A stretch of 64,000 bases of DNA. Origin: Flavitalea plasmicola. GTDB lineage: Bacteria > Bacteroidota > Bacteroidia > Chitinophagales > Chitinophagaceae. The position numbers were made by a program, and so were the translations under genes. Positions within the stretch are counted from its first letter, which is position 1; each line of letters starts with the position of its first letter. This document shows positions 52,664 through 62,758 of the stretch, one piece after another. Under the pieces are notes generated by a model. The model searched no databases. It was given only the letters and a program-made list of their open reading frames with translations, and was not told the origin of the DNA. The stretch spans positions 682,001-746,000 of the forward strand of contig NZ_JAUOTO010000004.1 in assembly GCF_030546645.1 (NCBI RefSeq), written 5' to 3'.

Positions 52664-55600
52664 GTGCGATTAAAGAGCCTGGAAATTAAAGGATTTAAAA
52701 GTTTTGCCGACAAGACTGTCGTTAGTTTTGACGAAGGCATCACGGGCATCATCGGCCCCAATGGCTGCGGAAAGAGCAATATCATCGACAGCATCCGGTG
52801 GGTCATCGGAGAGCAGAAGATCAGCCATCTTCGCTCCGAGAACCTGGAAAGCCTGGTTTTCAACGGCAGCAAGACCCGGTCGGCTTCCGGACTGGCCGAG
52901 GTGAGCCTTACTTTTGAGAATACCAAGAACCTCCTCCCTACAGAATTCAATACAGTGACTGTCACCCGCAAATTCTACAAGAGCGGGGAAAGCGAGTATC
53001 GTTTGAATGATGTTTCCTGCCGTCTGAAGGACATTCAGAACCTTTTTATGGATACGGGCGTCAGCACGGACAGCTATGCTATCATCGAGCTGGGAATGGT
53101 GGACGATATCATCAAGGACAAGGAGAACAGCCGTCGTCGTATGCTTGAACAGGCTGCCGGCGTCACTATTTACAAGACCCGGAAAAAAGAGGCGCGTTCG
53201 AAGCTGGACGCCACCGAGCAGGACCTTGCCCGTATCGAGGACCTGCTGTTCGAAATAAACAACCAGCTGAAAAGCCTGGAGAACCAGGCCAAAAAAGCGG
53301 AAAAATATTACGAGATCAAGAAGGAGTACCGCGAGCTGAGCATCGAGCTGGCAAAAGCGGCACTGGAAGGATTCAACCTGACTTATCGCGAGCTGAACGA
53401 GCAAGCGGACAGCGAGACGGATAAAAAGGTGCGGCTGGAAGCGATCATTGCGCAGGAGGAGGCCGGTATCGAGCAGGAGAAGGTAGGCTTTATCGAAAAG
53501 GAGAGGGCCCTCCAATCCATGCAGCACGAGTTCAACGATCTCGTCCAGCACCTGCGTACCAAAGAAAACGAAAAGAACCTCTCTTCCCAGCGCCTTAACT
53601 TCCTGAAGGAAAAGGAGAGCAGTCTCCAGGAATTCCTTCTGAAAGGAGAGGGTCAGCTAAAAGGCCTTGATGAAAGCATCGTATTCACCCGTCAGCAGGT
53701 GGGAGAGGAAGAGAATAAGCTGTCCGGTCTCCAGGAGCAGCTGGAATCTTTGAAGGACTCCGTCGATGAGACCCGTCAGGTATTCGATGAAAAGCGTGTT
53801 GGTGTGGACGCACTTCGCAGGGAAAATGCGCAGATCCAGCGGGACCAGTTCGAGGCGGAGAAAAAAGTCGCAGTGGCGGACACTTCCATACAGAACCTGC
53901 AACGCAGCATCCGTCAGCTGGAGGAGGAAAGAATGGTGCGGGACAGTCAGCTGAAACAGCTGGAAGAGGAGCGGCTGATGAAGGAGCAGGACCTGGAATC
54001 CAGGCAGTCCGACCTCAGGCAGCTGCAGGATCATCATGAAAGGACCAAAGAGAATATCCTTCAGGCTCAAGGGCAGCTGGAGCATCTGCGGCAGCGGCTG
54101 GCTGATGAAGGACGTAAGCTGGACTCCAGGAAGAATGAACATGACTTGTTAAAGAGTCTCATCGACTCGATGGAGGGATATCCGGAAAGCATAAAATTTC
54201 TGCATAAAAACCCGGCCTGGAATCATGGGGCGCCCATTCTTTCCGATATCATTTATGTAAAAGAAGAGTTCAGGGCCGCTGTGGAAAATGTGCTGGAGCC
54301 TTACCTGAACTATTATGTAGTGAATAATCTCCAGGAAGGTATGGAGGCGGTACACCTGCTGGACGAGAAGAAAAAGGGTAAGGCCAACTTCTTTCTGCTG
54401 GATAAGATAGCCAGCCAGCCTCCTGTCGAAAGCCATCAGGCGGCGGGCATGATCCCTGCGATGAATGTCATCGAAGTAGATGAGAGCCACCGTAAGCTGG
54501 CCGAACACCTGCTGGGCAATGTATACATTGCGGAAAGCGATGAAGCGTTGACGAACAGCAATGGTTCCGTCGTCCTGGAAAAAACCGGTAAATATGTAAA
54601 GGGCAAATACTCTCTCACGGGCGGCAGCGTTGGTCTGTTCGAAGGGAAAAAGATCGGCCGTGCCAAAAACCTGGCAAAATTGAACGAGGAGGTTCGCAGC
54701 CTGGAATCCGTGGTAAACGACCTGAAGACCGCCATCCAGGAAAAGCATAACGAGGTCATCAGCTTTAACGAGCAATTGAAGGAACAGGCAATCCGTCAGA
54801 CACAGGAAGATATCAACAGGCTCACGAACTTTGTCTTCTCCTTGCAGAACAAGGTGGAAAACCTGCATGCGCAGCAGCATACCTCCCTCAACAGGTTGGA
54901 AGAGCTGCAGCTGAGCCTTGAAGAGACGATTGCCGGCATCGAAGACACCCGTAATGCATGGGCGGAGCTGGTAAAGGTGGTAAACGAGCTGAAAGAAAAA
55001 TCGCAGCTGGCTGAAGAGGAATACAGGAGCGCCGAGATAGCTTACAACAGCGCATCCGCGGGGTACAACGAGTTCAATTTGCAGGTGACGCGCCAGCATA
55101 GCCGTATCAATGCATTGAAGCAGGAGCTGGAGTTCAAGAGCAATCAGCTGGATACCCTGCGTAACCAGCTGGAGGTGAATTCCAGTCAGCTGAAGCAAAC
55201 CCTGGAAAGCATTGCGGAAAGTGAAGAGCTGCTGAGCATTGCCGAGTCCGGCCTCCTGGAGCTAATGCGCAAGAAGGAAGAAGACGAAAAAATACTCAAC
55301 GAGGCCGACCAGGCTTATTATAACATTCGCAATGCCCTGAGTGAAAAAGAAAGCGAGCTGCGCCATAAGGTCAAAGAGCGTGAGCAACTGGAACACTCGC
55401 TGAGTGAGATAAAGGACCGCCTGAATGAGTTGAAGCTGCAACTGGCGGGGATGAAGGAACGATTGAATGTGGAGTTCAGGATCAACCTGGACGACATCAT
55501 CGATCAACCCCGGACGGGGGATGTCCCGGTGCAGGATCTCCAGGAGAAAGCGGATAAGATGAAGAAGCGGCTGGAGAACCTGGGAGAGGTGAACCCTACT

Positions 55601-56185
55601 GCCATCGAGGCTTTCCAGGAAATGAAAAAACGGTATGAGTTCATCCTGGAGCAGAAGAATGACCTGGTGACGGCGAAGGACAGCCTGCTGCAGACCATCC
55701 AGGAAGTGGAAGCTACCGCCAACCAGCAGTTCCTGGACACTTTCAACAAGGTGCGGGAAAATTTCCAGCGGGTATTCAAGTCGCTGTTCACGGAAGAAGA
55801 TACGGCCGACATGGTGTTGGAAAATCCTGAGAACCTGGCTGAGACGGGTATCGATATTATCGCCAAGCCGAAAGGCAAACGGCCTTCTTCCATCAGCCAG
55901 CTCAGCGGCGGGGAGAAGACGCTCACGGCCACAGCGCTGCTATTCTCCATATATCTTATCAAGCCGGCGCCCTTTTGTATCCTGGATGAGGTGGATGCTC
56001 CGCTGGACGATGCCAATGTCGGCAAGTTCACCAATATGATCCGTCAGTTCAGCGAGAACTCCCAGTTCATCATTGTTACACATAATAAAATGACCATGAG
56101 CACTGTGGACGTCATATATGGGGTGACGATGCAGGAGCCGGGCGTCAGCAAGCTGGTGCCTGTGGATTTCAGAGGTTTGAACTAA
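52664..56185 (+). CDS. smc: chromosome segregation protein SMC
   Basis: 1173 residues from a GTG start. Walker A is GPNGCGKSN (31-39) after the typical start LKSLEIKGFKSFADKT. Long coiled coils run from about 165 to 495 and 670 to 1010, with the globular hinge between (about 500-660). The C-terminal ABC signature LSGGEKT begins at residue 1080 and Walker B ends at D1108-E1109 (CILDEVDAPLDD). It is the core ATPase of bacterial condensin. The scpA and scpB genes are not in the window. The next gene starts one base after its stop. Confidence 0.97.
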   Translation: MRLKSLEIKGFKSFADKTVVSFDEGITGIIGPNGCGKSNIIDSIRWVIGEQKISHLRSENLESLVFNGSKTRSASGLAEVSLTFENTKNLLPTEFNTVTVTRKFYKSGESEYRLNDVSCRLKDIQNLFMDTGVSTDSYAIIELGMVDDIIKDKENSRRRMLEQAAGVTIYKTRKKEARSKLDATEQDLARIEDLLFEINNQLKSLENQAKKAEKYYEIKKEYRELSIELAKAALEGFNLTYRELNEQADSETDKKVRLEAIIAQEEAGIEQEKVGFIEKERALQSMQHEFNDLVQHLRTKENEKNLSSQRLNFLKEKESSLQEFLLKGEGQLKGLDESIVFTRQQVGEEENKLSGLQEQLESLKDSVDETRQVFDEKRVGVDALRRENAQIQRDQFEAEKKVAVADTSIQNLQRSIRQLEEERMVRDSQLKQLEEERLMKEQDLESRQSDLRQLQDHHERTKENILQAQGQLEHLRQRLADEGRKLDSRKNEHDLLKSLIDSMEGYPESIKFLHKNPAWNHGAPILSDIIYVKEEFRAAVENVLEPYLNYYVVNNLQEGMEAVHLLDEKKKGKANFFLLDKIASQPPVESHQAAGMIPAMNVIEVDESHRKLAEHLLGNVYIAESDEALTNSNGSVVLEKTGKYVKGKYSLTGGSVGLFEGKKIGRAKNLAKLNEEVRSLESVVNDLKTAIQEKHNEVISFNEQLKEQAIRQTQEDINRLTNFVFSLQNKVENLHAQQHTSLNRLEELQLSLEETIAGIEDTRNAWAELVKVVNELKEKSQLAEEEYRSAEIAYNSASAGYNEFNLQVTRQHSRINALKQELEFKSNQLDTLRNQLEVNSSQLKQTLESIAESEELLSIAESGLLELMRKKEEDEKILNEADQAYYNIRNALSEKESELRHKVKEREQLEHSLSEIKDRLNELKLQLAGMKERLNVEFRINLDDIIDQPRTGDVPVQDLQEKADKMKKRLENLGEVNPTAIEAFQEMKKRYEFILEQKNDLVTAKDSLLQTIQEVEATANQQFLDTFNKVRENFQRVFKSLFTEEDTADMVLENPENLAETGIDIIAKPKGKRPSSISQLSGGEKTLTATALLFSIYLIKPAPFCILDEVDAPLDDANVGKFTNMIRQFSENSQFIIVTHNKMTMSTVDVIYGVTMQEPGVSKLVPVDFRGLN

Positions 56186-56186
56186 T

Positions 56187-56516
56187 ATGCGAACGATCTT
56201 ATTGCTATTTGCGTCTAATGTCTTTATGACGATTGCCTGGTATTGGCATTTGAATCATAAGGAACTGGCTTTGTGGAAGGCGATCCTTATCAGTTGGGCG
56301 ATTGCCTTCTTTGAATATTGTCTCACTGTTCCGGCTAATCGCTGGGGATCGATCAATGGATTTAGCGCTTTTCAGCTGAAGATCACGCAGGAGGTGATCA
56401 CGCTGATCGTGTTTTCTTTCTTCGCCGTGTTATATTTAAAGGAGCCGTTCCACTGGAAATACCTGCTGGCATTCGGATTCCTGCTGGCGGCGGTGTGGAT
56501 CGTGTTTAAGAAATAG
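56187..56516 (+). CDS. DUF486 / DMT-type small membrane protein
   Basis: 109 residues with four hydrophobic segments. The sequence FMTIAWYWHLNH, ISWAIAFFEYCLTVPANRWG and FSAFQLKITQEVITLIVF is diagnostic of DUF486, a family related to small drug/metabolite transporters. The function is unknown. It follows smc with a one-base gap, so it is translated from the same transcript, and converges with the BNR-type gene. Confidence 0.92.
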   Translation: MRTILLLFASNVFMTIAWYWHLNHKELALWKAILISWAIAFFEYCLTVPANRWGSINGFSAFQLKITQEVITLIVFSFFAVLYLKEPFHWKYLLAFGFLLAAVWIVFKK

Positions 56517-56517
56517 A

Positions 56518-57516
56518 TCACAGCACCAGCCTGGCCACCCGACCACCTCCCCCTGCCAGGAATACTGTCTTTCCTTTTTTCGCCCTACTGCAGACATGAA
56601 AGCTGCCGGGATCGATGAGCTCCCAGTTGAGGCCTCCATCCGTGGAGATATCCACTCCGGAAGTACCACAGGTGATGAGCTTGTCTTTATCGAAGTATTC
56701 CACGCAGCTGCGATAGCCATGGGGTGGGGTAGCAGGCGCGATCCAGGTGCGGCCTGCGTCGTGGGTAAGGACGCAATTCTTTTCGCGGGATGTATCATGT
56801 GTGAAGTCTCCTCCGACGACGATGAGGTTATCTTTATCCTGTACGGCGATTGAGTTCGCTCCGGTGGAGGCGGTTCCCTGTATGATGGGCAGGTCGATCC
56901 CCTGGCCGTCTTTAAACAGGCGGCTGCGAAGGCCTCCGCTGATGAAATAACGGTTTCCTTTCACTAAGCGTATATTGGTGCCGCTGGAAGCGAAGCAGGC
57001 TTCTCCTGAGTCGGCTGCAATGGATCTTTGTGAGGATCGCATGCTCCAGGAATTGCCTCCGTCTGTGGTATTGACTATGAAAAAATTTCCTTTAATCGGA
57101 TCGCCGATCACAATGCCGTGCCGGGAATCCATAAATTCCATCGCATCCAGGAACATGCCCGGAGTGGTATTGTTATACACCTGTTTCCAGGTCTTGCCAC
57201 CGTCTGTGGTTTTCAGGATGCTGGCCGGCTCGGCAATGGCCATGATGATGGCTGTGTTTTCGTCGAAAGCTTCGATGTCCCTGAAGTCTCTTTTTTCATA
57301 GCCCGGAACGATGATCCAATCCCAACTGCTCCCGCCGTCGACAGACCTGCCTACGGCGCCGTTGCTGCCGCTTACCCAGACAATGCGGTCGCTCACGACA
57401 CTCAATCCCCGAAAAGAGCTTTGTGTCCCACTGGTGAGCAGTTCGATCTTTTGGGCGTGCGTGGATGGTAAAGGCGTTATAAAGAGATATATTGCGAGGG
57501 AAAATAATGTACGCAT
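56518..57516 (-). CDS. secreted BNR/YCF48-like beta-propeller protein
   Basis: 332 residues from the ATG at 57516, giving the signal peptide MRTLFSLAIYLFITPLPSTHA. Repeated Asp-box-like motifs mark a beta-propeller: SVDGGSSWDW, TTDGGKTWKQV, TTDGGNSWSMR, THDAGRTW and STDGGLNWEL. Related proteins are annotated as photosystem-stability-like or oxidoreductases, but no catalytic residues are evident. It was probably exported to the periplasm or surface. The 3' end is one base from the DUF486 stop. Confidence 0.85.
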   Translation of the reverse strand: MRTLFSLAIYLFITPLPSTHAQKIELLTSGTQSSFRGLSVVSDRIVWVSGSNGAVGRSVDGGSSWDWIIVPGYEKRDFRDIEAFDENTAIIMAIAEPASILKTTDGGKTWKQVYNNTTPGMFLDAMEFMDSRHGIVIGDPIKGNFFIVNTTDGGNSWSMRSSQRSIAADSGEACFASSGTNIRLVKGNRYFISGGLRSRLFKDGQGIDLPIIQGTASTGANSIAVQDKDNLIVVGGDFTHDTSREKNCVLTHDAGRTWIAPATPPHGYRSCVEYFDKDKLITCGTSGVDISTDGGLNWELIDPGSFHVCSRAKKGKTVFLAGGGGRVARLVL

Positions 57517-57572
57517 AGTATTATTCTGATTGGTGCCGGAAAAATAGCACAATATTGGTATTCTTAACAGGT

Positions 57573-58802
57573 ATGGTGAAAGGAATCGTCTTTTTCTGCG
57601 CTTGTCTGATCTCGTTTAGTCTTTGTGCCCAGAACCCGTCAGGGTCGATCCTGCCCGCGGATAGCGCGATGAAGTATAAGGATACTTCGGGACAGCGGGA
57701 TATCATCGGTGTTATACTCGATTTCACGCATTGGCATTTCAAGCGGACTCCCGAAGTGGAGGGCAAAAGGGTTTATTATTCCCTGTTGCCACTGGGAACC
57801 TCCGTACCCGGGGGTGGTACCGCCCTGATCACGGCTACCACGGCGGGTTTTTACCTGGGGCCCCGCAAGACGACCTATCTTTCCAACGTAACTTTTTCAC
57901 CCAGTACGAATTTTCAGGGGCAGTGGAACATCCCTTTCCATGCAAATATCTGGTCGCCCAACAACAGCTGGAACTACAACGGGGACCTGCGTCTTACCAT
58001 TTATCCGCAATACACGTGGGGCCCGGGGGGCAACCGGCCGGACAGCGATAAAATGTTGATCCGCTATACTTATATCCGATTTTACCAGAATGCCCTGAAA
58101 AAGATCAAGCCTTATATGTTTGTGGGCGTCGGCTACAGCCTGGACTACCATATCAATATCCGGGAAGAAAGTGACACCGCCAGTCTCCAAAAATTCACAG
58201 GCTATCACTACGGGACGGGAAGCCATAGTAACTCTTTTTCCTCTGGCTTGACTTTCAACGTATTATATGACACGAGAAACAACCCCATCAATCCGCTGCC
58301 GGGGTGGTACTGGAATGCTGTCTACCGGGTGAACCCAAAATTCCTGGGGAGTGATGATTTCTGGCAGTCCATCTACCTGGATGCCCGCAAATACATTCCA
58401 TTCAGTAAGACAAGACAGAATATGCTGGCTATCTGGAGCTATTTCTGGACCTCACTGGGCAATAAGACCCCTTACCTGGACCTGCCGGCCATCGGTCAGG
58501 ATCCGTACCAGAAATCCGGCCGGGGGATCTATCCCGGGCATTACACAGGGCAAACGCTGTATTATCTCGAAGCAGAATACCGGCGGGACCTTACCCGTGA
58601 CGGGTTGTTGGGGTTTGTCGTCTTTTCCAATGTCAATGCGGTGACGGAGCCTACAACCGACCGCTTCTCTTATCTGCATCCGGCTGCCGGCGCGGGCCTG
58701 CGGGTGAAATTCAACAAGCATTCAGGAACGAATATAACCCTGGATATAGCAACCAGCAAAGGACGTACAGCATTTTATATGGGATTGGGCGAAGCGTTTT
58801 GA
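57573..58802 (+). CDS. Omp85/BamA-like outer-membrane beta-barrel protein
   Basis: 409 residues from the ATG at 57573 with signal peptide (MVKGIVFFCACLISFSLCAQ). No POTRA domains are visible. The mature part starts near a small plug-like region and then shows barrel strands, with LTFNVLYDTRNNPINPLPGWYWNAVYR and the C-terminal YLEAEYRRDLTRDGLLGFVVFSNV ... GAGLRVKFNKHSGTNITLDIA resembling the surface-antigen D15 barrel. It ends in aromatic-rich GLGEAF. It is probably a single-barrel relative of Omp85 proteins; its cargo is unknown. Confidence 0.78.
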   Translation: MVKGIVFFCACLISFSLCAQNPSGSILPADSAMKYKDTSGQRDIIGVILDFTHWHFKRTPEVEGKRVYYSLLPLGTSVPGGGTALITATTAGFYLGPRKTTYLSNVTFSPSTNFQGQWNIPFHANIWSPNNSWNYNGDLRLTIYPQYTWGPGGNRPDSDKMLIRYTYIRFYQNALKKIKPYMFVGVGYSLDYHINIREESDTASLQKFTGYHYGTGSHSNSFSSGLTFNVLYDTRNNPINPLPGWYWNAVYRVNPKFLGSDDFWQSIYLDARKYIPFSKTRQNMLAIWSYFWTSLGNKTPYLDLPAIGQDPYQKSGRGIYPGHYTGQTLYYLEAEYRRDLTRDGLLGFVVFSNVNAVTEPTTDRFSYLHPAAGAGLRVKFNKHSGTNITLDIATSKGRTAFYMGLGEAF

Positions 58803-58861
58803 TCGCGTAATTTCTTACCCAAATTGTGGAATAGGCGTCGCTCGCGCGCTATACAGAAACA

Positions 58862-59476
58862 TTATTTTTTTGCCAATAGTCCTTCTTTTGTCATATTTTT
58901 TACTATGGCAGCGCTGTAATCTTTTCCCATGGATCCGGCAGAGGAAGGATTGGTGGATTGCGACTGGACGGAATACAGGAGCTTTTTGCTATTGACGTCG
59001 TAGAGGTTGCTTTCCCAGAAGTAATGCGTATCCACTGAAATATAACCGGGATTATATATTCTGCCATAGTTGTAGGTGTAATAGCCCCAGAACGGAGAGT
59101 AGGGGTACATGGCTCCGGGCTGGAAGTTCCGTTCACGGGCTTTATCCAGGAGCGTGATGGTGAAAACTTCGTCGATGCCGCTGTTGCGCAGCTGGCCCAG
59201 GACGGCTTCTTCCTCTTTATTACTGAACATTTTAGGGCCGTACAGTGTGTAGGCGCTGACGGCGTTGTATCCTTTTGCTTTAAGGGCGTCCACCAGGTAG
59301 CCTTCCATCTGCATGCGGAGGCGGATGTCTTTCTCGCGGATGATGCCAAGAACAAGGATCTTGTTACCGGGCGCCAGGTTAGCGGCGTTGCTGCCTTTCC
59401 AGGAGGAAGTTACTTTGCTGTTGGAGCAGGAACCGAGGAAGAGGAGCAATACCGAAGCAACTGCAAGCATTTTCAT
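58862..59476 (-). CDS. lipoprotein of unknown function
   Basis: 204 residues with signal peptide and lipobox (LLLFLGSC). I do not recognise the family with certainty. The mature protein begins with a strand pattern KILVLGIIREKDIRLRMQMEGYLVDALKAKGYNAVSAY that resembles TolB-N or GNA1162-like lipoproteins, and later has a Tyr-rich stretch (SPFWGYYTYNYGRIYNPGY). A near-palindrome lies just upstream (59482-59502). It stands alone. Confidence 0.75.
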   Translation of the reverse strand: MKMLAVASVLLLFLGSCSNSKVTSSWKGSNAANLAPGNKILVLGIIREKDIRLRMQMEGYLVDALKAKGYNAVSAYTLYGPKMFSNKEEEAVLGQLRNSGIDEVFTITLLDKARERNFQPGAMYPYSPFWGYYTYNYGRIYNPGYISVDTHYFWESNLYDVNSKKLLYSVQSQSTNPSSAGSMGKDYSAAIVKNMTKEGLLAKK

Positions 59477-59481
59477 ATTGA

Positions 59482-59502
59482 TACCTTTTATATAAAAAGG
59501 TA
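59482..59502. promoter_or_regulatory. near-perfect palindrome before the lipoprotein start
   Basis: The 21 bases from TACCTTTT to AAAAAGGTA are palindromic except at the central bases. They end six bases upstream of the lipoprotein ATG. This could be an operator or a leader hairpin over the ribosome site. Confidence 0.3.
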
Positions 59503-59546
59503 CGCAGATTTCGGGCCTGGGGTTGTTATTGGGATGTTAGTGTTCT

Positions 59547-60605
59547 TTACGCGATCGTAATATCCTTATCCAGGTATACATCCTGTATGGACTGGATCAT
59601 TTCCACGCCTTCCTTGAATGGGCGCTGAAAAGCTTTACGTCCCAGGATGAGTCCCATTCCGCCGGCACGCTTGTTCACAACGGCTGTAAACACTGCATCG
59701 GTGAGATCGGAAGCGCCTTTGCTTTCTCCGCCGCTGTTGATGAGTCCTACGCGGCCGTTGTAACAATTCACTACCTGGTAGCGGGTGAGATCGATGGGAT
59801 GGTCCGTGGTCAGTTTAGAATACACCAGTGGGGAGATCTTGCCGTGTTTGGTAGCCAGGTAACCGCCGTTGTTGGTAGGCAGCTTTTGTTTGATGATGTC
59901 GGCCTGGATGGTGACACCCAGGTGATTGGCTTGTCCTGTGAGGTCGGCTGAAGTATGATAATCTACGCCGTCCACTTTGAAGCCGGCGTTGCGGGTGTAG
60001 CACCATAGGATAGTGGCCATGCCCAGCTCATGCGCCAGCTCGAATGCTTCGGAGACTTCCTGCAGCTGGCGGGTGCTTTCCGCGCTGCCCCAATAAATAG
60101 TAGCGCCGACGGATACGGCGCCCATGTTCCAGGCGTCCTTTACTTTTCCGAACATAGTTTGGTCATACCGGTTAGGCAGGCTTAGGAATTCATTGTGATT
60201 GATCTTTACGACAAAGGGTATGCGATGAGCATATTTGCGGCTCATGATGCCCAGGACGCCGAAGGTGGAGGCGACGGCATTGCAGCCTGCTTCCACTGCC
60301 AGCCGGATAATATTTTCAGGATCGAAGTACATGGGATTGGGGGCAAAGGATGCGCCGGCACTGTGTTCGATGCCCTGGTCAACCGGAAAAATAGAAAGGT
60401 AGCCGGTGTCGGCGAGCCTGCCGTGCCCGATGAGGGTTTGCAGGCTTCTCAGGACCTGGTTGCTGCGATTGGAATTGGTCCATATTTCTTCCACATGGCG
60501 GGGCGAAGGGAATGCGCTGAGTGTGGACTTGTCGATGATGGGCTTGTGGTCCAGCAGGGAGGCGGCTTTGTCGCCCAGTATGTCGAGGATTTTTTTAGAT
60601 GCCAT
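59547..60605 (-). CDS. fbaB: class I fructose-bisphosphate aldolase (FbaB/DhnA type)
   Basis: 352 residues from the ATG at 60605 ([20 protein letters not shown]); the frame is open upstream into the divergent sigma promoter. [41 protein letters not shown] and [18 protein letters not shown] match the archaeal-type class I aldolase family. It splits fructose 1,6-bisphosphate by a Schiff-base mechanism in glycolysis. It is divergent from the ECF sigma gene, with 60 bases between starts. Confidence 0.9.
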   Translation of the reverse strand: MASKKILDILGDKAASLLDHKPIIDKSTLSAFPSPRHVEEIWTNSNRSNQVLRSLQTLIGHGRLADTGYLSIFPVDQGIEHSAGASFAPNPMYFDPENIIRLAVEAGCNAVASTFGVLGIMSRKYAHRIPFVVKINHNEFLSLPNRYDQTMFGKVKDAWNMGAVSVGATIYWGSAESTRQLQEVSEAFELAHELGMATILWCYTRNAGFKVDGVDYHTSADLTGQANHLGVTIQADIIKQKLPTNNGGYLATKHGKISPLVYSKLTTDHPIDLTRYQVVNCYNGRVGLINSGGESKGASDLTDAVFTAVVNKRAGGMGLILGRKAFQRPFKEGVEMIQSIQDVYLDKDITIA

Positions 60606-60665
60606 GGCTTTGATTTTAATTGTTACATTTTGATTACTTTTAGTCCGACCGGAGTGGCAATTTAA

Positions 60666-61247
60666 ATGAATTCGTCTTATATAGAAAATGAACTTTTTGT
60701 GCGTATTTCCGAGGGGGATCAGGTGGCCTTCACTCACTGCTATGCCGAGTACGGTAAAATGTTGAGGCCCTTCTTAGTCAAACTAATAGGTACAAGGGAC
60801 GGTGCGGACGAGATCATACAGGAAGTTTTCCTGAAGGTCTGGCTGCACAGGGACAGGCTGGCCGGGGTGGAGAGCCCCCGCAGCTGGGTCTTCCGTGTGG
60901 CCGCCAATACGGGCAGGAACTGGCTGAAAAAGCAATTGACGATGGAGGTGCATATGCGGGCGCAGCAGGGTACGGTCCCAGTCCATGACCATGTAACAGA
61001 CCGGCTTGACATGCACAGGATCGCGGATGTGGTGCAGGAGACGGTAGGGGCCTTCCCGCCGCAACGGAAGCTGATATACCAGATGAGCCGCGAAGAAGGA
61101 CTAAAGCCGGGTGAGATCGCCGCCCGGCTGGAGATCTCCGTCAGCACCGTTAAGAATACCCTGCTTTCAGCCCTGAAGGCTATCCGGGAGAATATCGAGC
61201 AGGCGGGATTGTTGGGTACGCTTCTTTTTTTATTTATAAAAAGGTAA
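60666..61247 (+). CDS. ECF-type RNA polymerase sigma factor
   Basis: 193 residues. Region 2 is visible at [24 protein letters not shown] and [19 protein letters not shown], and region 4 at [42 protein letters not shown] hydrophobic C-terminal tail ([12 protein letters not shown]) follows. It is followed by a FecR anti-sigma gene and a SusC receptor, the classical cell-surface signalling trio. Confidence 0.93.
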   Translation: MNSSYIENELFVRISEGDQVAFTHCYAEYGKMLRPFLVKLIGTRDGADEIIQEVFLKVWLHRDRLAGVESPRSWVFRVAANTGRNWLKKQLTMEVHMRAQQGTVPVHDHVTDRLDMHRIADVVQETVGAFPPQRKLIYQMSREEGLKPGEIAARLEISVSTVKNTLLSALKAIRENIEQAGLLGTLLFLFIKR

Positions 61248-61303
61248 TAAAATTTTAAAATTGGAATAGGACGATTGGTTTGTCCAATGGTCTTATCTAT
61301 ACT

Positions 61304-62527
61304 ATGCGCGGAAGAATCACCTATTTACTGGAGCAGCGGCTCAAACAACAACTGACGATACAGGAGGCGGAAGAGCTGTTGGGTATTCTCGGCCAGCCGG
61401 CGCATGAAGAGACGGTCACGGATGTCTTGAGCGATATGGCGTTGGGAGAGCCGGACAGAATGGAGCTGGAACCAGCGTTATTGAAGGCCAGGACGGAAGC
61501 CATATTTATGCTGGACAAGCAGGCGGTGGATGCCCGGCAGCCGGAGCGTGTGATACAACCGATGCACCGGGTGCATTTTCTCAGGACAGCCTGGTTGAGG
61601 TTTACGGCTGCGGCTGTACTATTATTGGCGGTGGCAGGTATCTATTATTTCAATACCCATACAAAAGAGGCGCCGCCTGTAGCGGAGCTGCCTCCTGTCA
61701 CAGCGCCGTTGGACATCGATCCGGGCGGAAATTTTGCTACACTGACCTTATCCGACGGTACAAAGATAGCGCTGGATACAGCTGCCAACGGATCGCTGGC
61801 GAAACAGGGCAGTACAAAAGTGCTCAAACTGCAGCAGGGACAGCTGGCGTATGAGACAGCTGCGAGCCACGAGCTGCGAGCTACGAGTAAGATCAGCTAC
61901 AACACGATCAATACGCCTCGGGGCGGGCAATACCAGGTGGTGCTGCAGGACGGTACGAAGGTATGGTTGAATGCGGCGTCCAGTCTGCATTTCCCGACGG
62001 GCTTTACAGGCAGGAGCCGTGAAGTGGAGGTCAGCGGGGAGGCCTATTTCGAGATCGCGGCCAATGCAAAGATGCCCTTCTTTGTAAAGGTCGGCGGCAT
62101 GACGGTGGAGGTATTGGGAACTACGTTCAATGTCAACGCCTATACCGATGAGCCCGCGATAAGGACAACATTGGTGGAAGGCAGTGTGCGGGTGAGAAAA
62201 GATAAGGAGACGGCCATACTGGCGCCGGGACAACAGGCCAGCCTGACGGGAAAAGGAAATATAGACATCAATAAAAATGCGGATGTAGATGGGGCAGTGG
62301 CCTGGAAGAACGGGCTGTTCCATATGACGAGCAGCGATATCCCCACGATCATGCGGCAACTGACAAGATGGTATGATGTGCAGGTTGCTTTCGAGGACGG
62401 AGTGCCGGTGGGACATATCACGGGTGAGGTGCCGCGCAATACCAGCTTATCCAAAGTACTGAAGGTCTTCCAGACCAGCGGCATACATTGCCGCATAGAA
62501 GGAAAGACCATCGTGGTGATGAAATAG
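61304..62527 (+). CDS. FecR-family anti-sigma factor
   Basis: 407 residues from the ATG at 61304; a TTG at 61280 would add eight residues. The N-terminal cytoplasmic part carries the anti-sigma segment (LTIQEAEELLGILGQPAHEE). One membrane helix follows (RFTAAAVLLLAVAGIYYFN, about residues 104-122). The periplasmic FecR domain has INTPRGGQYQVVLQDGTKVW, EVSGEAYFEIA and VEVLGTTFNVNAY. The DUF4974 C-terminus is ITGEVPRNTSLSKVLKVFQ, ending in KTIVVMK. It would relay ligand status from the downstream SusC to the sigma factor. Confidence 0.94.
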   Translation: MRGRITYLLEQRLKQQLTIQEAEELLGILGQPAHEETVTDVLSDMALGEPDRMELEPALLKARTEAIFMLDKQAVDARQPERVIQPMHRVHFLRTAWLRFTAAAVLLLAVAGIYYFNTHTKEAPPVAELPPVTAPLDIDPGGNFATLTLSDGTKIALDTAANGSLAKQGSTKVLKLQQGQLAYETAASHELRATSKISYNTINTPRGGQYQVVLQDGTKVWLNAASSLHFPTGFTGRSREVEVSGEAYFEIAANAKMPFFVKVGGMTVEVLGTTFNVNAYTDEPAIRTTLVEGSVRVRKDKETAILAPGQQASLTGKGNIDINKNADVDGAVAWKNGLFHMTSSDIPTIMRQLTRWYDVQVAFEDGVPVGHITGEVPRNTSLSKVLKVFQTSGIHCRIEGKTIVVMK

Positions 62528-62650
62528 ATCTATCCAATTGAGAACCACCTCTCGAGCGAACGCTATTAAACCTTAACATTACCGATTGCAAAAAAATGAG
62601 GGCAGGCATTTACCTGTCAGGGGCAGGCTTTGCGTGCCCGGGGAGATCTG

Positions 62651-62685
62651 AAATAAAAAACCGGAAGTGTTGGTACCACTCCCGG
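62651..62685 (-). terminator. intrinsic-terminator-like hairpin reading on the minus strand
   Basis: CCGGAAGTG (62661-62669) pairs with CCACTCCCGG's complementing bases (62677-62685) with one A-C mismatch and a seven-base loop. On the minus strand the stem is followed by TTTTTTATTT, a terminator layout. It lies between the plus-strand FecR and SusC genes, where no minus-strand gene is recognised. The remaining 62528-62758 gap shows a GGGCAGGC repeat and nothing else clear. Confidence 0.45.
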
Positions 62686-62758
62686 CGGAATGTTCAGGTC
62701 TACCCAATGATACAATTTGTTGGAACTGCTTATTGTTTAACCCAAACGATGTAAAAGT

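Noticed and set aside
54149-55198. 349-codon open frame antisense to smc
   Set aside because: Its Leu/Gln-rich sequence is what the complement of a Glu/Lys/Leu coiled coil gives; no independent support.
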